Shown here: piece after piece, positions 42,989 through 52,406 of the stretch | How positions within the stretch are numbered: position 1 is the stretch's first letter | Layout: the number at the start of each line of letters is the position of its first letter | The notes under the pieces: model-generated | What the model saw: the letters and a program-made list of their open reading frames with translations, nothing else | Told to the model about the DNA's origin: nothing | The model's database searches: none | Translations under genes and position numbers: made by a program | DNA from: Croceibacterium sp. TMG7-5b_MA50 | Lineage (GTDB): Bacteria; Pseudomonadota; Alphaproteobacteria; Sphingomonadales; Sphingomonadaceae | Length of the DNA: 64,000 nt | Reading direction: 5' to 3' | NCBI RefSeq assembly: GCF_039830145.1 | Contig: NZ_CP156082.1 | Location: 638,001-702,000, forward strand

Positions 42989-45523
42989 ATGGTCGCATCC
43001 ATTCTGCTGGTTCTGCTGCTGATTCCAATGGCGTGGCTGTGGCGGCGGATGGATGCACTGGAACAGCGTGTCCTGGAACTCGAGGCAGGGCAGGGCAGTG
43101 TACCGGCAACGGCGCCGCCAGCGATCGTGCCGCCATCGATCCCGGCACCAGCAGTCGCTCCGGTGGAAGCGTCACGGGCGGAGCCGGCAGCGTGGTCGAG
43201 AGCGGAGCCGCCCGCGTCGGCGCAGCCCGCGCTTTCATCCGATGAACGGGCGGACGCTGTGGTCGAGCCGGAGCCGGGACGCTGGCGGCCGGTGTTTGAT
43301 TTCGAAGAAGTGTTCGGCCGTCTGCTGCCGATCTGGGCCGGCGGCATCGCGCTGGCGGTGGCGGGGTTCTTCCTGGTCCGCTGGTCGATCGACAACGGCG
43401 TGCTTGGCCCGTGGGCGCGCGTGGCGCTGAGCTTCGGTGCGGGCGCCGCCTTGCTGGCGAGTGCGGAACTCGCGCATCGCCTGTCGGCCCGGCTAGACGA
43501 TGAACGGGTGCGGCAGGCGCTGGCCGGCGCCGGACTGGCGACCTTGTATGCCGGGTTCTACCTGGGGGGCAGCGTCTACCAATTGTTCGCTCCGTGGCTC
43601 GCCTTCGCCGGGCTGGCGGGAGTGACCGCGCTGGCCGTGGGACTGTCCTGGCGCTTCGGTCTGCCGAGTGCGGTGCTGGGTCTGACCGGCGGTTTCGCCG
43701 CACCGGCGCTGGCCGGCGCGACGGAGCCGAACCTGCCGCTGCTCGCCGGATATCTGGCGGTGGTCACGGGTGGGCTGGTGGTGGCTGGCGAGCGGCAGGA
43801 GCGCCCGTGGCTGGGCATGGCTGCGCTGGCCGGTGGCCTGCTGTGGGGTGCGGCCCTGCTGGCCGACGGGGCCGCGCTGGGCAGCGGATCGGCGGTCTTG
43901 TCCATCGGACTGCTGTTGGTGCTGCTGGGCGGGGTGCTGCCACACCTTGCAGGTACCGGCGTCGGCACCGGCACGGCCGAACAGGGACCACGGCTGGCCA
44001 TCGGCGCTCTGGCGACGCTGCAGATCGCGCTGCTGGTCAGCCGCAGCGGCTATGGCCCGCTGGCGTGGGCCTGTTACCTGCTGCTGGGTGCCGCACTGGC
44101 GGTGCTGGGCTGGAACAATCCGCGTCTGCGCGAAGGCGGCGCGGTGGCGGCGGGCGTCAGCGTGCTGCTGTTGGCGGCGTGGCCGCAGCCCGATGGCGCG
44201 ACCTTTGCGCTGGTCGCAGGTGCGGCGGCCGTGATCTTCGGCGGCGGTGCGCTGGCACAGGCCTGGCGTGGCACTGCCGCGGGCGTCGATCACCTGCAGG
44301 TGGCGCTGCACCCGCTGGGCGTGGGCCTGGCGGCATTGTACCAGTTCGAGCTGGAGAGCAGCGGCGATGCACAGGTGCTGGCGCTGGGCTCGGGGCTGCT
44401 GGCGCTGCTGCCGCTGGCGGCATGGTGGCGTGGCCGGATGCTGTCTGCCGGCGCGGTAACGGCGATATTGGGCCAGGCGGCGGCCGCGCTGCTGTTGCCC
44501 GATGCCTGGCTGCCGCTGCTGCTGACCGTCATCGCCGTTCCGCTGGCTTGGAAGGTGCGCGGTGCGGTGCCGATTTCGGTGACCCTGCTACTCGCCGGAC
44601 TGGTCTGGGCGGGCGAGGCGCTCGTCCGCCTGATCGGCACGGGAGCCGCGGTGTTGCATGGCGAACCGGCGCTGATCGGCGACCTGCCGGCGATCACGAT
44701 GACCTGGCAATTGCTGGCGCCGCTGGCGACCGGCTGGCTGGCGACGCTGCTGCTGCAGCGTGCCGCCTTCGGCCGCTGGCGCAGGGCGGCCTGGGTGCTG
44801 GCCTCCACGCTGGCACTGGCGGTGGTACATGTCAGCTACAAGCAGCTGTTCGCGATTGGCGACCTGCCGCGCTTCGTGGCGCTGGGCATGGCGGAGCGCA
44901 CATTGTGGCAAGGGCTGCTGGCGGGCACCGGTGCGCTGCTGGTCTGGCGTACGCACCGGCCGATTGCCGGGCGGGTGCTCGGCTGGCTGGCGCTGGCGCA
45001 CTTCGCCTGCTTCACGCTGTTGCTGCACAATCCGTTGTGGAGCGATCAGGCGGTTGGGTCGCTGCCGGTGCTGAACCTGCTGCTGCCCGCCTACCTGCTT
45101 GCGACCCTGATGGTGCTGTGGCTGCGACCCGGCGGGCGCCATGCCTGGTTGCCGGAGGCCGGCGCCATGCTGTTGCTGTCGATCGGTGCGCTGTCGCTGT
45201 TGCGGCAGGCGTTCAGCGGCACGATCCTGTTGCAACCGATAGATCCGGCGGAAGACCTGTTGCAGTCTTTGTTGGCGATCGCGCTGGCACTGGGCTTCCT
45301 GGCCTGGGGTGCCCGGACAGGGCGGCGCAGCTGGCGCGTCGGGTCGCTGGTGCTGATGCTGGGCGCGGTGCTGAAGGTATTCATCCTCGACGCTGCTGCG
45401 CTGGACGGGCTGGCGCGCATCGGATCGTTCTTCGCCCTGGGTGTCTGCCTGATCGCGATCGGCTGGTTCTATTCCCGGCAGTTGCGGGCCCCCGCCATTG
45501 CCGCCGATGGCGGGCGCCAGTAG
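42989..45523 (+). CDS. DUF2339 multi-span membrane protein
   Basis: 844 residues, ATG 42989 preceded by GGAG. An N-terminal helix (VASILLVLLLIPMAWLW) and a short coiled coil (MDALEQRVLELEAGQG) lead to a Pro/Ala linker. Then FEEVFGRLLPIWAGGIALAV, the DUF2339 core, follows with about 24 hydrophobic spans rich in Leu, Ala and Gly to the end. It is an inner-membrane protein of unknown function. The C-terminal part has LKVFILDAAALDGLARIGSF, typical of the family. It is divergent from the TetR gene, which probably controls it. Confidence 0.85.
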   Translation: MVASILLVLLLIPMAWLWRRMDALEQRVLELEAGQGSVPATAPPAIVPPSIPAPAVAPVEASRAEPAAWSRAEPPASAQPALSSDERADAVVEPEPGRWRPVFDFEEVFGRLLPIWAGGIALAVAGFFLVRWSIDNGVLGPWARVALSFGAGAALLASAELAHRLSARLDDERVRQALAGAGLATLYAGFYLGGSVYQLFAPWLAFAGLAGVTALAVGLSWRFGLPSAVLGLTGGFAAPALAGATEPNLPLLAGYLAVVTGGLVVAGERQERPWLGMAALAGGLLWGAALLADGAALGSGSAVLSIGLLLVLLGGVLPHLAGTGVGTGTAEQGPRLAIGALATLQIALLVSRSGYGPLAWACYLLLGAALAVLGWNNPRLREGGAVAAGVSVLLLAAWPQPDGATFALVAGAAAVIFGGGALAQAWRGTAAGVDHLQVALHPLGVGLAALYQFELESSGDAQVLALGSGLLALLPLAAWWRGRMLSAGAVTAILGQAAAALLLPDAWLPLLLTVIAVPLAWKVRGAVPISVTLLLAGLVWAGEALVRLIGTGAAVLHGEPALIGDLPAITMTWQLLAPLATGWLATLLLQRAAFGRWRRAAWVLASTLALAVVHVSYKQLFAIGDLPRFVALGMAERTLWQGLLAGTGALLVWRTHRPIAGRVLGWLALAHFACFTLLLHNPLWSDQAVGSLPVLNLLLPAYLLATLMVLWLRPGGRHAWLPEAGAMLLLSIGALSLLRQAFSGTILLQPIDPAEDLLQSLLAIALALGFLAWGARTGRRSWRVGSLVLMLGAVLKVFILDAAALDGLARIGSFFALGVCLIAIGWFYSRQLRAPAIAADGGRQ

Positions 45524-45546
45524 GGCGGCTTGCGAAAGGATTGGCG

Positions 45547-46128
45547 ATGGAGGTTATCGAGCAGAGCCGGGCCCGCCGGCTGCGCGGCGCGACGGACGAT
45601 ATGCATCAACGGCTCGACAGCCGGATCAACGCGGCGGACGCCTTTGGCAGCATCGGGCAATATGGCCGGTTCGTGCAGATGCAATGGGTCTTCCATGCGG
45701 AGATTGCGCCGCTTTATGCCGACCCGCTGCTCCAGGATCTGTTGCCCGGTCTGCCCCGGCGTCAGAAGCTGGAGTTGATTGCTGCCGATCTGACCGATCT
45801 CGGGCTGGCGCCTGTGATGGAGCCGGACCTGCGGTTCAGGCGCGGCGCGATCGACACGGCGGCGGCGCTGGGCTGGCTGTATGTCGCGGAAGGATCGAAC
45901 ATGGGCGCGGCGCTGCTGCGCAAGCAGGCGGCTCGCCTCGGCCTCGGCGACGGGCATGGCGCGCGCCATCTCGCCCCGGCGGGAGAGGGGCCCGCAGCCC
46001 ACTGGCGCGACTTCACCGCATCGCTGGACGCCGTGCCGTTCGACCATGCGGCGGAACGCCGATGCGAGGCTGGTGCGCGGCAGGCGTTCGAACGGGTGGA
46101 ACACCTGGCAGTGCTCCATCTCGGTTAA
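45547..46128 (+). CDS. Biliverdin-producing heme oxygenase
   Basis: 193 residues of the heme oxygenase fold. The proximal His is likely in TDDMHQRLDSRI (about residue 20); the distal helix is LGWLYVAEGSNMGAALL, with the Gly-rich kink. It opens heme to biliverdin, releasing iron and CO. Bacterial members of this branch often serve bacteriophytochromes, but no phytochrome gene is in the window, so iron recovery is equally possible. The start at 45547 follows a purine-rich stretch (GCGAAAGGATTGGCG). It lies 23 bases after the DUF2339 gene on the same strand. Confidence 0.85.
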   Translation: MEVIEQSRARRLRGATDDMHQRLDSRINAADAFGSIGQYGRFVQMQWVFHAEIAPLYADPLLQDLLPGLPRRQKLELIAADLTDLGLAPVMEPDLRFRRGAIDTAAALGWLYVAEGSNMGAALLRKQAARLGLGDGHGARHLAPAGEGPAAHWRDFTASLDAVPFDHAAERRCEAGARQAFERVEHLAVLHLG

Positions 46129-46237
46129 GGATCGCAGAATTCTGTGCCTCCGCGGCTGCTACGTGCCTGCGCCATCTTGCAAACGCCGCTGAATCTGTTT
46201 GAAGCTGCAACGATCAGATTTGGGAGCCCGTAGGCGC

Positions 46238-46564
46238 ATGAAGTCCGGTTCGCTGTCCCGTCCATCCCTGTCCGGCGGTCGCCGCGGTTCGGCCCTGATC
46301 GCGCTGGCGCTGGTTGGCCTCGGGGCGCTGGCGCTGGCCGGGCCGTACGGCCTGCTAGCGTGGAGCGAATCCAAGTCGGTGCTGCAGCAGCGCGAGGCGC
46401 GTATCGCCAAGCTGGAGGAGGAGCGGGCGGAGCTTGCCAACCTGGTCGACCGGCTGGACCCGCAGGCGACCGACCCCGATCTGGTGACCGAGCTTATCCG
46501 GCGCGATCTGAACGTTGCCCACCCTGACGAATATGTGATGGAGATTGCCCCGCCTGCGCAATAG
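46238..46564 (+). CDS. ftsB: FtsB/DivIC-type septum formation protein
   Basis: 108 residues. An N-terminal cytoplasmic tail, one membrane segment (ALIALALVGLGALALAGPYG) and a coiled coil (QQREARIAKLEEERAELANL, then VDRLDP) with the family ending DPDLVTELIRRDLNVAHPDE. FtsB joins FtsL and FtsQ in the divisome and signals septal wall synthesis. It sits before pdhA, the standard place in alphaproteobacteria. Start ATG 46238 has GGGAG about twelve bases upstream; a frame from 46199 would add 13 residues. Confidence 0.85.
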   Translation: MKSGSLSRPSLSGGRRGSALIALALVGLGALALAGPYGLLAWSESKSVLQQREARIAKLEEERAELANLVDRLDPQATDPDLVTELIRRDLNVAHPDEYVMEIAPPAQ

Positions 46565-46673
46565 CGGGCGGGTACAGCGAACGCACGAGGAGGCGTTGCC
46601 AGCGCGGCAATCCTCTGACTATAGGCGCTGCATACGAACCGGCCCGGCAAGGGTCCCACAAGAGGAACGCGTC

Positions 46674-47783
46674 TTGGCTAAAGCCAGCAATCCCGCATCC
46701 CCCAACAAGGCCGCTGCCGTAACGTTGGCCGCGCCAAGCGCCGCCGGTGCCGAGGGTGGGGACATTTTCTCGCTGCGGTCGCTGCAGGACAGTTTCGAGG
46801 CCGACCGCCGGTACAAGGCCGATGCGGAGGAACTGCTGAAGCTCTACGAGCAGATGCTGCTGATCCGCCGGTTCGAGGAACGCGCCGGGCAGCTGTACGG
46901 CTTGGGCCTGATCGGCGGCTTCTGCCACCTCTATATCGGACAGGAAGCGGTGGCCGTGGGCCTGCAGTCCGCCTTGGAAGAGGGCAAGGACTCGGTCATC
47001 ACCGGCTATCGCGACCACGGCCACATGCTCGCCTACGGCATCGACCCTAAGGTGATCATGGCGGAGCTGACCGGGCGCCAGGCCGGCATCTCCAAGGGCA
47101 AGGGCGGCTCCATGCACATGTTCAGCACTGAACATGCGTTCTATGGTGGCCACGGCATCGTCGGCGCACAGGTGTCGCTGGGTGGCGGCCTAGCCTTTGC
47201 GCACAAGTACCGGGAAGATGGCGGCCTGTGCCTTGCCTATTTCGGTGACGGCGCATCCAACCAGGGCCAGGTGTACGAGACGTTCAACATGGCGGCGCTG
47301 TGGCAGCTGCCGGTGATCTTCGTGGTCGAAAACAACCAGTACGCCATGGGCACCAGCGTCAAGCGCTCCAGTGCGGAGACCGAGTTCTACCGCCGCGGCA
47401 CCGCGTTCCGTATTCCCGGCATGAAGGTCAACGGCATGGACCTGCTCGAAGTGCGGCAGGCGGCCAAGGTGGCCATCGACCATGTGCGCGGCGGCGGCGG
47501 CCCAGTGCTGATGGAACTGGAAACCTATCGCTATCGTGGCCACTCCATGTCCGACCCGGCGAAGTATCGCACGCGCGAGGAAGTGCAGGGCGTGCGCGAG
47601 AAGAGTGATCCGATCGAGGGCGCGAAGGCTGACCTCCTGAAGCTCGGCGTCAGCGAGGATCAGTTGAAGGACATCGACAAGCGCATCCGTGCGGTCGTGT
47701 CCGAAGCGGCTGATTTCGCCGAGAAGAGCCCCGAGCCCGAGGCGGGCGAACTTTACACCGACGTGCTGGTGGAAACCTACTGA
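46674..47783 (+). CDS. pdhA: Pyruvate dehydrogenase E1 component, alpha subunit
   Basis: 369 residues from a TTG start with AGAGGAA upstream; other frame extension is not conserved. The thiamine diphosphate motif is [15 protein letters not shown], ending VVENN. Further marks are [32 protein letters not shown] and [10 protein letters not shown]. The phosphorylation-loop region [15 protein letters not shown] is also present. With PdhB it decarboxylates pyruvate and acetylates the E2 lipoyl group. The N-terminus is an Ala/Ser-rich extension. Its stop overlaps the pdhB start by one base (TGATG). Confidence 0.95.
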   Translation: MAKASNPASPNKAAAVTLAAPSAAGAEGGDIFSLRSLQDSFEADRRYKADAEELLKLYEQMLLIRRFEERAGQLYGLGLIGGFCHLYIGQEAVAVGLQSALEEGKDSVITGYRDHGHMLAYGIDPKVIMAELTGRQAGISKGKGGSMHMFSTEHAFYGGHGIVGAQVSLGGGLAFAHKYREDGGLCLAYFGDGASNQGQVYETFNMAALWQLPVIFVVENNQYAMGTSVKRSSAETEFYRRGTAFRIPGMKVNGMDLLEVRQAAKVAIDHVRGGGGPVLMELETYRYRGHSMSDPAKYRTREEVQGVREKSDPIEGAKADLLKLGVSEDQLKDIDKRIRAVVSEAADFAEKSPEPEAGELYTDVLVETY

Positions 47784-49195
47784 TGTCTATCGAACTCAAG
47801 ATGCCCGCGCTTTCCCCGACCATGGAGGAGGGCACGCTGGCCCGCTGGCTGGTCAAGGAAGGCGATACCGTTTCCGCCGGTGATGTGCTGGCCGAGATCG
47901 AGACCGACAAGGCGACGATGGAGTTCGAATCCATCGACGAAGGCACCGTTGGCAAGATCCTGGTGCCCGAGGGCTCCGAAGGCGTGAAGGTCGGCACCGT
48001 GATCGCGATCCTGGCGGGCGAGGGGGAGGATGCCTCCACCATCGCACAGGCGCCGGAAGCCGACACCTCCGCCGAGCAGAAGTCGCCCGAAAAGGGCGGC
48101 GCGGCCGAGGAGAAGGGCGAGAAGGCCAGCGCCAGCGCCAGCACGGCCGAGCTGATGGAAGCCAAGCCGACGCCGCGCAAGGCCGATCCCGAGATCCCTG
48201 CCGGCACCAACATGGTGAAGGTCACGCTGCGCGAGGCGCTACGCGATGGCATGGCGGAAGAGATGCGCCGGGACGAGCGCGTGTTCGTCATGGGCGAGGA
48301 AGTCGCTGAATATCAGGGCGCGTACAAGGTGACCCAGGGCCTGTTGGAAGAGTTTGGCCCGAAGCGCGTGATCGACACGCCGATCACCGAATACGGCTTT
48401 GCCGGTATCGGCACCGGCGCCGCGATGGGTGGTCTGCGTCCGATCGTCGAGTTCATGACGTTCAACTTCGCCATGCAGGCGATCGACCACATCGTGAACT
48501 CCGCCGCCAAGACCAACTACATGTCGGGCGGCCAGATGCGGTGCCCAGTCGTGTTCCGCGGTCCCAACGGTGCGGCCAGTCGCGTCGCCGCGCAGCACAG
48601 CCAGAACTACGGCCCGTGGTACGCCAGCGTGCCCGGCCTGATCGTGATTGCGCCCTATGACGCGCACGATGCTAAGGGGCTGCTGAAGGCCGCGATCCGG
48701 TCGGAAGACCCGGTCGTGTTCCTGGAGAACGAGCTGCTGTACGGCCGCACCTTCGAACTGGCGCAGCTGGATGATCACGTCCTGCCGATCGGCAAGGCGC
48801 GGATCGTGCGCGAAGGGAAGGACGTCACCATCGTCGCCTATTCCATCGCGGTCGGCCTGGCGCTTGAAGCCGCCGAGCAATTGGCGGGTGAGGGCATCGA
48901 TGCCGAGGTGATCGACCTTCGCACCCTGCGCCCGCTCGACACCGAGACGGTGCTGGAAAGCCTGAAGAAGACCAATCGCCTGGTCGTGGCCGAAGAAGGC
49001 TGGCCGACCTGCTCGATCGCGTCGGAGATCATCTCCGTATGCATGGAGAAGGGCTTTGATCACTTGGATGCACCCGTGATGCGCGTGTGCAACGAGGATG
49101 TGCCGCTGCCTTACGCTGCCAACTTGGAAGCGGCCGCGCTGATCAACACGCCCAAGATCGTCAGCGCCGTGAAGAAGGTCTGCTACAAGGGCTGA
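47783..49195 (+). CDS. pdhB: Pyruvate dehydrogenase E1 component, beta subunit with lipoyl domain
   Basis: 470 residues. The first 80 form a lipoyl domain with [11 protein letters not shown], where the Lys in TDKAT is lipoylated. A linker of Ala/Glu/Ser follows, then the E1 beta transketolase-like domain with [55 protein letters not shown] and the C-terminal transketolase part [10 protein letters not shown] lipoyl domain on E1 beta is characteristic of alphaproteobacteria. It acts in the cytoplasmic complex with PdhA. Confidence 0.96.
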   Translation: MSIELKMPALSPTMEEGTLARWLVKEGDTVSAGDVLAEIETDKATMEFESIDEGTVGKILVPEGSEGVKVGTVIAILAGEGEDASTIAQAPEADTSAEQKSPEKGGAAEEKGEKASASASTAELMEAKPTPRKADPEIPAGTNMVKVTLREALRDGMAEEMRRDERVFVMGEEVAEYQGAYKVTQGLLEEFGPKRVIDTPITEYGFAGIGTGAAMGGLRPIVEFMTFNFAMQAIDHIVNSAAKTNYMSGGQMRCPVVFRGPNGAASRVAAQHSQNYGPWYASVPGLIVIAPYDAHDAKGLLKAAIRSEDPVVFLENELLYGRTFELAQLDDHVLPIGKARIVREGKDVTIVAYSIAVGLALEAAEQLAGEGIDAEVIDLRTLRPLDTETVLESLKKTNRLVVAEEGWPTCSIASEIISVCMEKGFDHLDAPVMRVCNEDVPLPYAANLEAAALINTPKIVSAVKKVCYKG

Positions 49196-49208
49196 CGGAG
49201 CAGCATCG

Positions 49209-49853
49209 GTGGCGGGTGACCTGACTGCCGACCTGCCTGACCTGTCGCGGCTGGCGCTGGGCTACGCTCCGCCGGCCGCGAAACGGCAGACGGCAGCGCT
49301 GATGGCGCTGGACGAACGGCTGGCCACCATCCTGCGGCAGAAGCGGGAGCCGATGCTGGCCCAGTTGCGGCTTGCCTGGTGGCGCGACCGGCTGGGCGAG
49401 ACACCGGATCGGTGGCCCGCTGGCGACGCCGTGCTCGATGCGATACGCGACTGGCGCGAGCCATCCGGCCTGGTGCCGGTGGTCGATGGCTGGGAAGTGC
49501 TGATCGATGAGCGGGTCGATCGTGCAGCGCTGGACCGCTTCGCCACCGGGCGTGCGTCTGGCTTTGCGGCCCTGGCCGATCAACTGGGTCAACCGCGCGG
49601 CGCGGCATTTCTGGCCGGTCGCATCTGGGCCCTGGCCGATCTCGCTGCCAATATCTCCAATCGGCAGGAGCGGGCCGACGCGCTTGCCCTGGCACAGGCA
49701 GGCGGGCCACCACCAGCCCTGTCCCGCCACATGCGGCCACTTGGCGTTCTTGCCGGCCTGGGCTGGCGTGCCGTCAAATCGGGCGGCGGACCGCTGCTGG
49801 CGGGGCGCACGGCGGCGCTGACGGCATTTCGGGTGGGGCTGACTGGACGATGA
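49209..49853 (+). CDS. Squalene/phytoene synthase-like protein
   Basis: 214 residues. The fold and several phrases match the trans-isoprenyl synthase family: LALGYAPPAAKRQTAALMAL, QLRLAWWRDRL (in place of the first Asp-rich box), and LADQLGQPRGAAFLAGRIWA. The two DxxxD catalytic boxes of true synthases are not visible, so it is probably not an isoprenoid synthase. Relatives in mitochondria (NDUFAF6) help assemble complex I, which would suit an alphaproteobacterium; that is inference. Start GTG 49209; it overlaps the EF-hand gene by four bases. Confidence 0.7.
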   Translation: MAGDLTADLPDLSRLALGYAPPAAKRQTAALMALDERLATILRQKREPMLAQLRLAWWRDRLGETPDRWPAGDAVLDAIRDWREPSGLVPVVDGWEVLIDERVDRAALDRFATGRASGFAALADQLGQPRGAAFLAGRIWALADLAANISNRQERADALALAQAGGPPPALSRHMRPLGVLAGLGWRAVKSGGGPLLAGRTAALTAFRVGLTGR

Positions 49854-50302
49854 GGCGATTGATTCTGCCTGCCGTGGGCGCGTTGGCGATTGCGGCGCTG
49901 GCGCTGTTCTGGCTCAACGGTCCGGCCATTGTGGAGGCGGGCGCCCCGCCGCCAGAGCCGGCGCCGACTCGCCCCGAGACGTTGCCCAGCGCCGACGTGT
50001 CCGGACTGACCGGGCCACCGCCGCCAGAAGCGACCGAGCTCAGCGACGAGCAGCGCCGGTTCTTCCGCTACGATCGCAACCGCGATCAGCGGATCACCCG
50101 AACCGAGATGTTGTCCACCCGAACCGATGCTTTCCGGACCTTGGACGTGGACGGCAACAATCTCTTGACGTTCGAGGAATGGGCGGTCGCCACTGTCCGC
50201 CGATTTGATCGCGCCGACGCCGACGGAGACCGCGAGCTGACCCCGGATGAGTTCCGCACCACCGCGCCCCGCCCGCGAGCGACGCCGGTCTGCAAGTGCT
50301 GA
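49850..50302 (+). CDS. EF-hand domain membrane-anchored protein
   Basis: 150 residues. An N-terminal hydrophobic segment (LPAVGALAIAALALFWLNG) may be a signal anchor, then a Pro/Glu-rich stretch, then three EF-hand loops: DRNRDQRITRTE, DVDGNNLLTFEE and DADGDRELTPDE, each with acidic positions 1, 3, 5 and 12 largely kept. It probably binds calcium in the periplasm. A Cys-rich CKC end is visible. The gene overlaps the phytoene-synthase-like gene by four bases and is convergent with trmFO, whose stop lies directly after its own. Confidence 0.82.
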   Translation: MRRLILPAVGALAIAALALFWLNGPAIVEAGAPPPEPAPTRPETLPSADVSGLTGPPPPEATELSDEQRRFFRYDRNRDQRITRTEMLSTRTDAFRTLDVDGNNLLTFEEWAVATVRRFDRADADGDRELTPDEFRTTAPRPRATPVCKC

Positions 50303-51664
50303 TCAGGCGGGAACCGGCTCGTCCGCCAGCCATGCGGTCATGTCGGCCTTGGCGCGTTCGGTATAGGCTTCCTTGCGCACCTTCTTGCGCACGTCGTGCA
50401 GCGGCGGGAACAGCCCGAAATTGACGTTCATCGGCTGGTAGTCGGTCACGTCCGCATCGCCGGTGATGTGAGCCAGCAATGCGCCCATCGCAGTGGTGAC
50501 CGGCGGCGACTGCCATGCACGACCGCCTAGCTCGGCTGCCGCCATGCGGCCGGCGAGCAAACCTATGGCGGCACTTTCGACATAGCCTTCACAACCGGTG
50601 ATCTGGCCCGCGAAACGGATGTGCGGCGCGCGGATCAGCCGCAATTGCCGGTCCAGCAGGGTCGGACTGTTCAGGAACGTGTTGCGGTGCAGCCCGCCCA
50701 ACCGGGCGAATTCGGCATTCTCCAGCCCCGGGATAGTGCGGAACAGCCGCACCTGCTCCGCATGGCGAAGCTTGGTCTGAAACCCGACCATGTTCCACAA
50801 CGTGCCCAGCTTGTTGTCCTGACGCAATTGCACCACGGCATACGGCCACCGGCCCTGCGGGAACTCCGGCGTCGGGTCACGTGGATTGTCAAGGCCCACG
50901 GGCTTCATGGGCCCGTGGCGCAGCGTATCAACACCGCGTTCCGCCATCACCTCGATCGGCATGCAGCCGTCGAAATAGGGGGTGTCCGCCTCCCACTCCT
51001 TGAAGCTGGTCTTTTCCCCGGCCATCAGACCGGCATGGAACGCGAGGTACTGCTCCTTCGTCATGGGGCAGTTGATGTAGTCCTTGCCGCCGTTTTCCTC
51101 GGCCCCCTTGTTCCAGCGCGACTGGAACCAGGCGACCTCCATGTCGATGCTGTCGCGATGGACGATCGGCGCGATCGCATCGAAGAAGGCGAGAGCGCCG
51201 GCGCCCGTGGCAGAGGCGATGCTGTCGGCCAGCGCAGCTGCGGTCAGCGGCCCGGTGGCGACGATGGTGACGCCGTCGGCGGGAAGGGTGTCGACCCGCT
51301 CGCGCATGATCGTGACATTGGGATGGTCGGCGAGTGCCCGCCCGACTTCGCCGCTGAACACGTCGCGGTCGACGGCGAGGGCGCTGCCCGCCGGCACCTT
51401 CGCCCGCTCCGCCGCGCGCATAACCAGCGAATCCATCCGGCGCATCTCGTGATGCAGCAGGCCGACGGCGTTCTTCTCGTCATCGTCGGAGCGGAAGGAA
51501 TTGGAGCAGACCATCTCCGCCAACCCGTCCGTCTGGTGCGCCGGCGTGGTCTCGCCCGTTCCGCGCATTTCGGACAGGCGCACGCGCCAGCCGGCTTCCG
51601 CCAGTTGCCACGCCGCTTCGCTGCCAGCGAGGCCGCCGCCGATGATGTGCACGTCATGGGTCAT
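50303..51664 (-). CDS. trmFO: Methylenetetrahydrofolate-tRNA-(uracil-5-)-methyltransferase
   Basis: 453 residues. The FAD-binding start [20 protein letters not shown] and the second element [12 protein letters not shown] identify the GidA-related TrmFO family. Also seen are [26 protein letters not shown] and [11 protein letters not shown]. TrmFO makes 5-methyluridine at position 54 in the tRNA T-loop using methylenetetrahydrofolate and FADH2. The start ATG 51664 gives the conserved N-terminus; a frame from 51766 would add residues before the FAD motif. It is divergent from the YhhN gene and convergent with the EF-hand gene. Confidence 0.95.
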   Translation of the reverse strand: MTHDVHIIGGGLAGSEAAWQLAEAGWRVRLSEMRGTGETTPAHQTDGLAEMVCSNSFRSDDDEKNAVGLLHHEMRRMDSLVMRAAERAKVPAGSALAVDRDVFSGEVGRALADHPNVTIMRERVDTLPADGVTIVATGPLTAAALADSIASATGAGALAFFDAIAPIVHRDSIDMEVAWFQSRWNKGAEENGGKDYINCPMTKEQYLAFHAGLMAGEKTSFKEWEADTPYFDGCMPIEVMAERGVDTLRHGPMKPVGLDNPRDPTPEFPQGRWPYAVVQLRQDNKLGTLWNMVGFQTKLRHAEQVRLFRTIPGLENAEFARLGGLHRNTFLNSPTLLDRQLRLIRAPHIRFAGQITGCEGYVESAAIGLLAGRMAAAELGGRAWQSPPVTTAMGALLAHITGDADVTDYQPMNVNFGLFPPLHDVRKKVRKEAYTERAKADMTAWLADEPVPA

Positions 51665-51710
51665 GCGGCCGGGCTTGCTCCGCCGCCCACCCCGCGTCAA
51701 GGGAACGCGC

Positions 51711-52397
51711 ATGGTCCGTACCACCAAGCCGCTGGCCGAGAAGCGCCCATTCCTGCTCGCCAGCATCGTTGCGGCGCTGGCGTTCTACTACCTGCGATCC
51801 GGCCCGTGGCCGGAGGCGTGGTTCATCCCGCTCAAAGGTGCGGCCGTGGTGCTGCTGGCCGTCTATGCCAGGCTGCGCCATGGCGGGGCGGATGCCCGGC
51901 TGCTTGCCGTATTGCTGCTGATCGCGGCCGGGGCGGAGATGGCGCTGGAGGTGGACGGTCTGGCGGCGCATGTCCTGTGGTTTGCGTTTCATGCCGTCGC
52001 ACTGATGCTGTGGCTGCGTCACCGGCGAATCCTGGTTGGCAGGCAGGACAAGGTAGTCGCGGTGCTGCTGCTGCTGGCGCCGTCAGCCATGCTGGCGTGG
52101 CTGGTGGGGGAGGAATGGGGCGGCATCGTCAGCGCCGCTTACGGCCTGGCACTGGGCGGCATGGCGGCGGGTGCGTGGACCAGCACGTTCCCGCGCGCCC
52201 GCGTGGCGGCTGGCGCTATGCTGATCGCGGTGGGCGATCTCTTGTGGTTCGCGGGCACGGGGCCGCTGCTGGGCAGTCAGGTGCCGCAGATCTTTGGCTG
52301 GCCGCTGACCTATCTGGGGCAGCTGCTTATCGCGCTGGGCGTGGTGGGCACGCTGCGGAAGCGGGAGCCGGAACTGCGGCTGGTACGCAGCCGCTGA
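51711..52397 (+). CDS. YhhN family protein (lysoplasmalogenase-like)
   Basis: 228 residues with about eight hydrophobic spans, including [20 protein letters not shown] and [14 protein letters not shown]. The YhhN family includes eukaryotic TMEM86 lysoplasmalogenases that hydrolyse the vinyl-ether bond of lysoplasmalogen; the substrate of bacterial members is not settled. The conserved late segment [12 protein letters not shown] is present, followed by [16 protein letters not shown] 51711 was chosen because GGGAACG precedes it. It is convergent with gyrA and divergent from trmFO. Confidence 0.82.
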   Translation: MVRTTKPLAEKRPFLLASIVAALAFYYLRSGPWPEAWFIPLKGAAVVLLAVYARLRHGGADARLLAVLLLIAAGAEMALEVDGLAAHVLWFAFHAVALMLWLRHRRILVGRQDKVVAVLLLLAPSAMLAWLVGEEWGGIVSAAYGLALGGMAAGAWTSTFPRARVAAGAMLIAVGDLLWFAGTGPLLGSQVPQIFGWPLTYLGQLLIALGVVGTLRKREPELRLVRSR

Positions 52398-52406
52398 CGG
52401 CGGGGA

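Noticed and set aside
43594-46128. Long frame shifted within the DUF2339 gene and running into heme oxygenase
   Set aside because: Only its end (from 45547) is a real gene; the rest is an out-of-frame reading of the membrane protein, rich in Gly/Arg.
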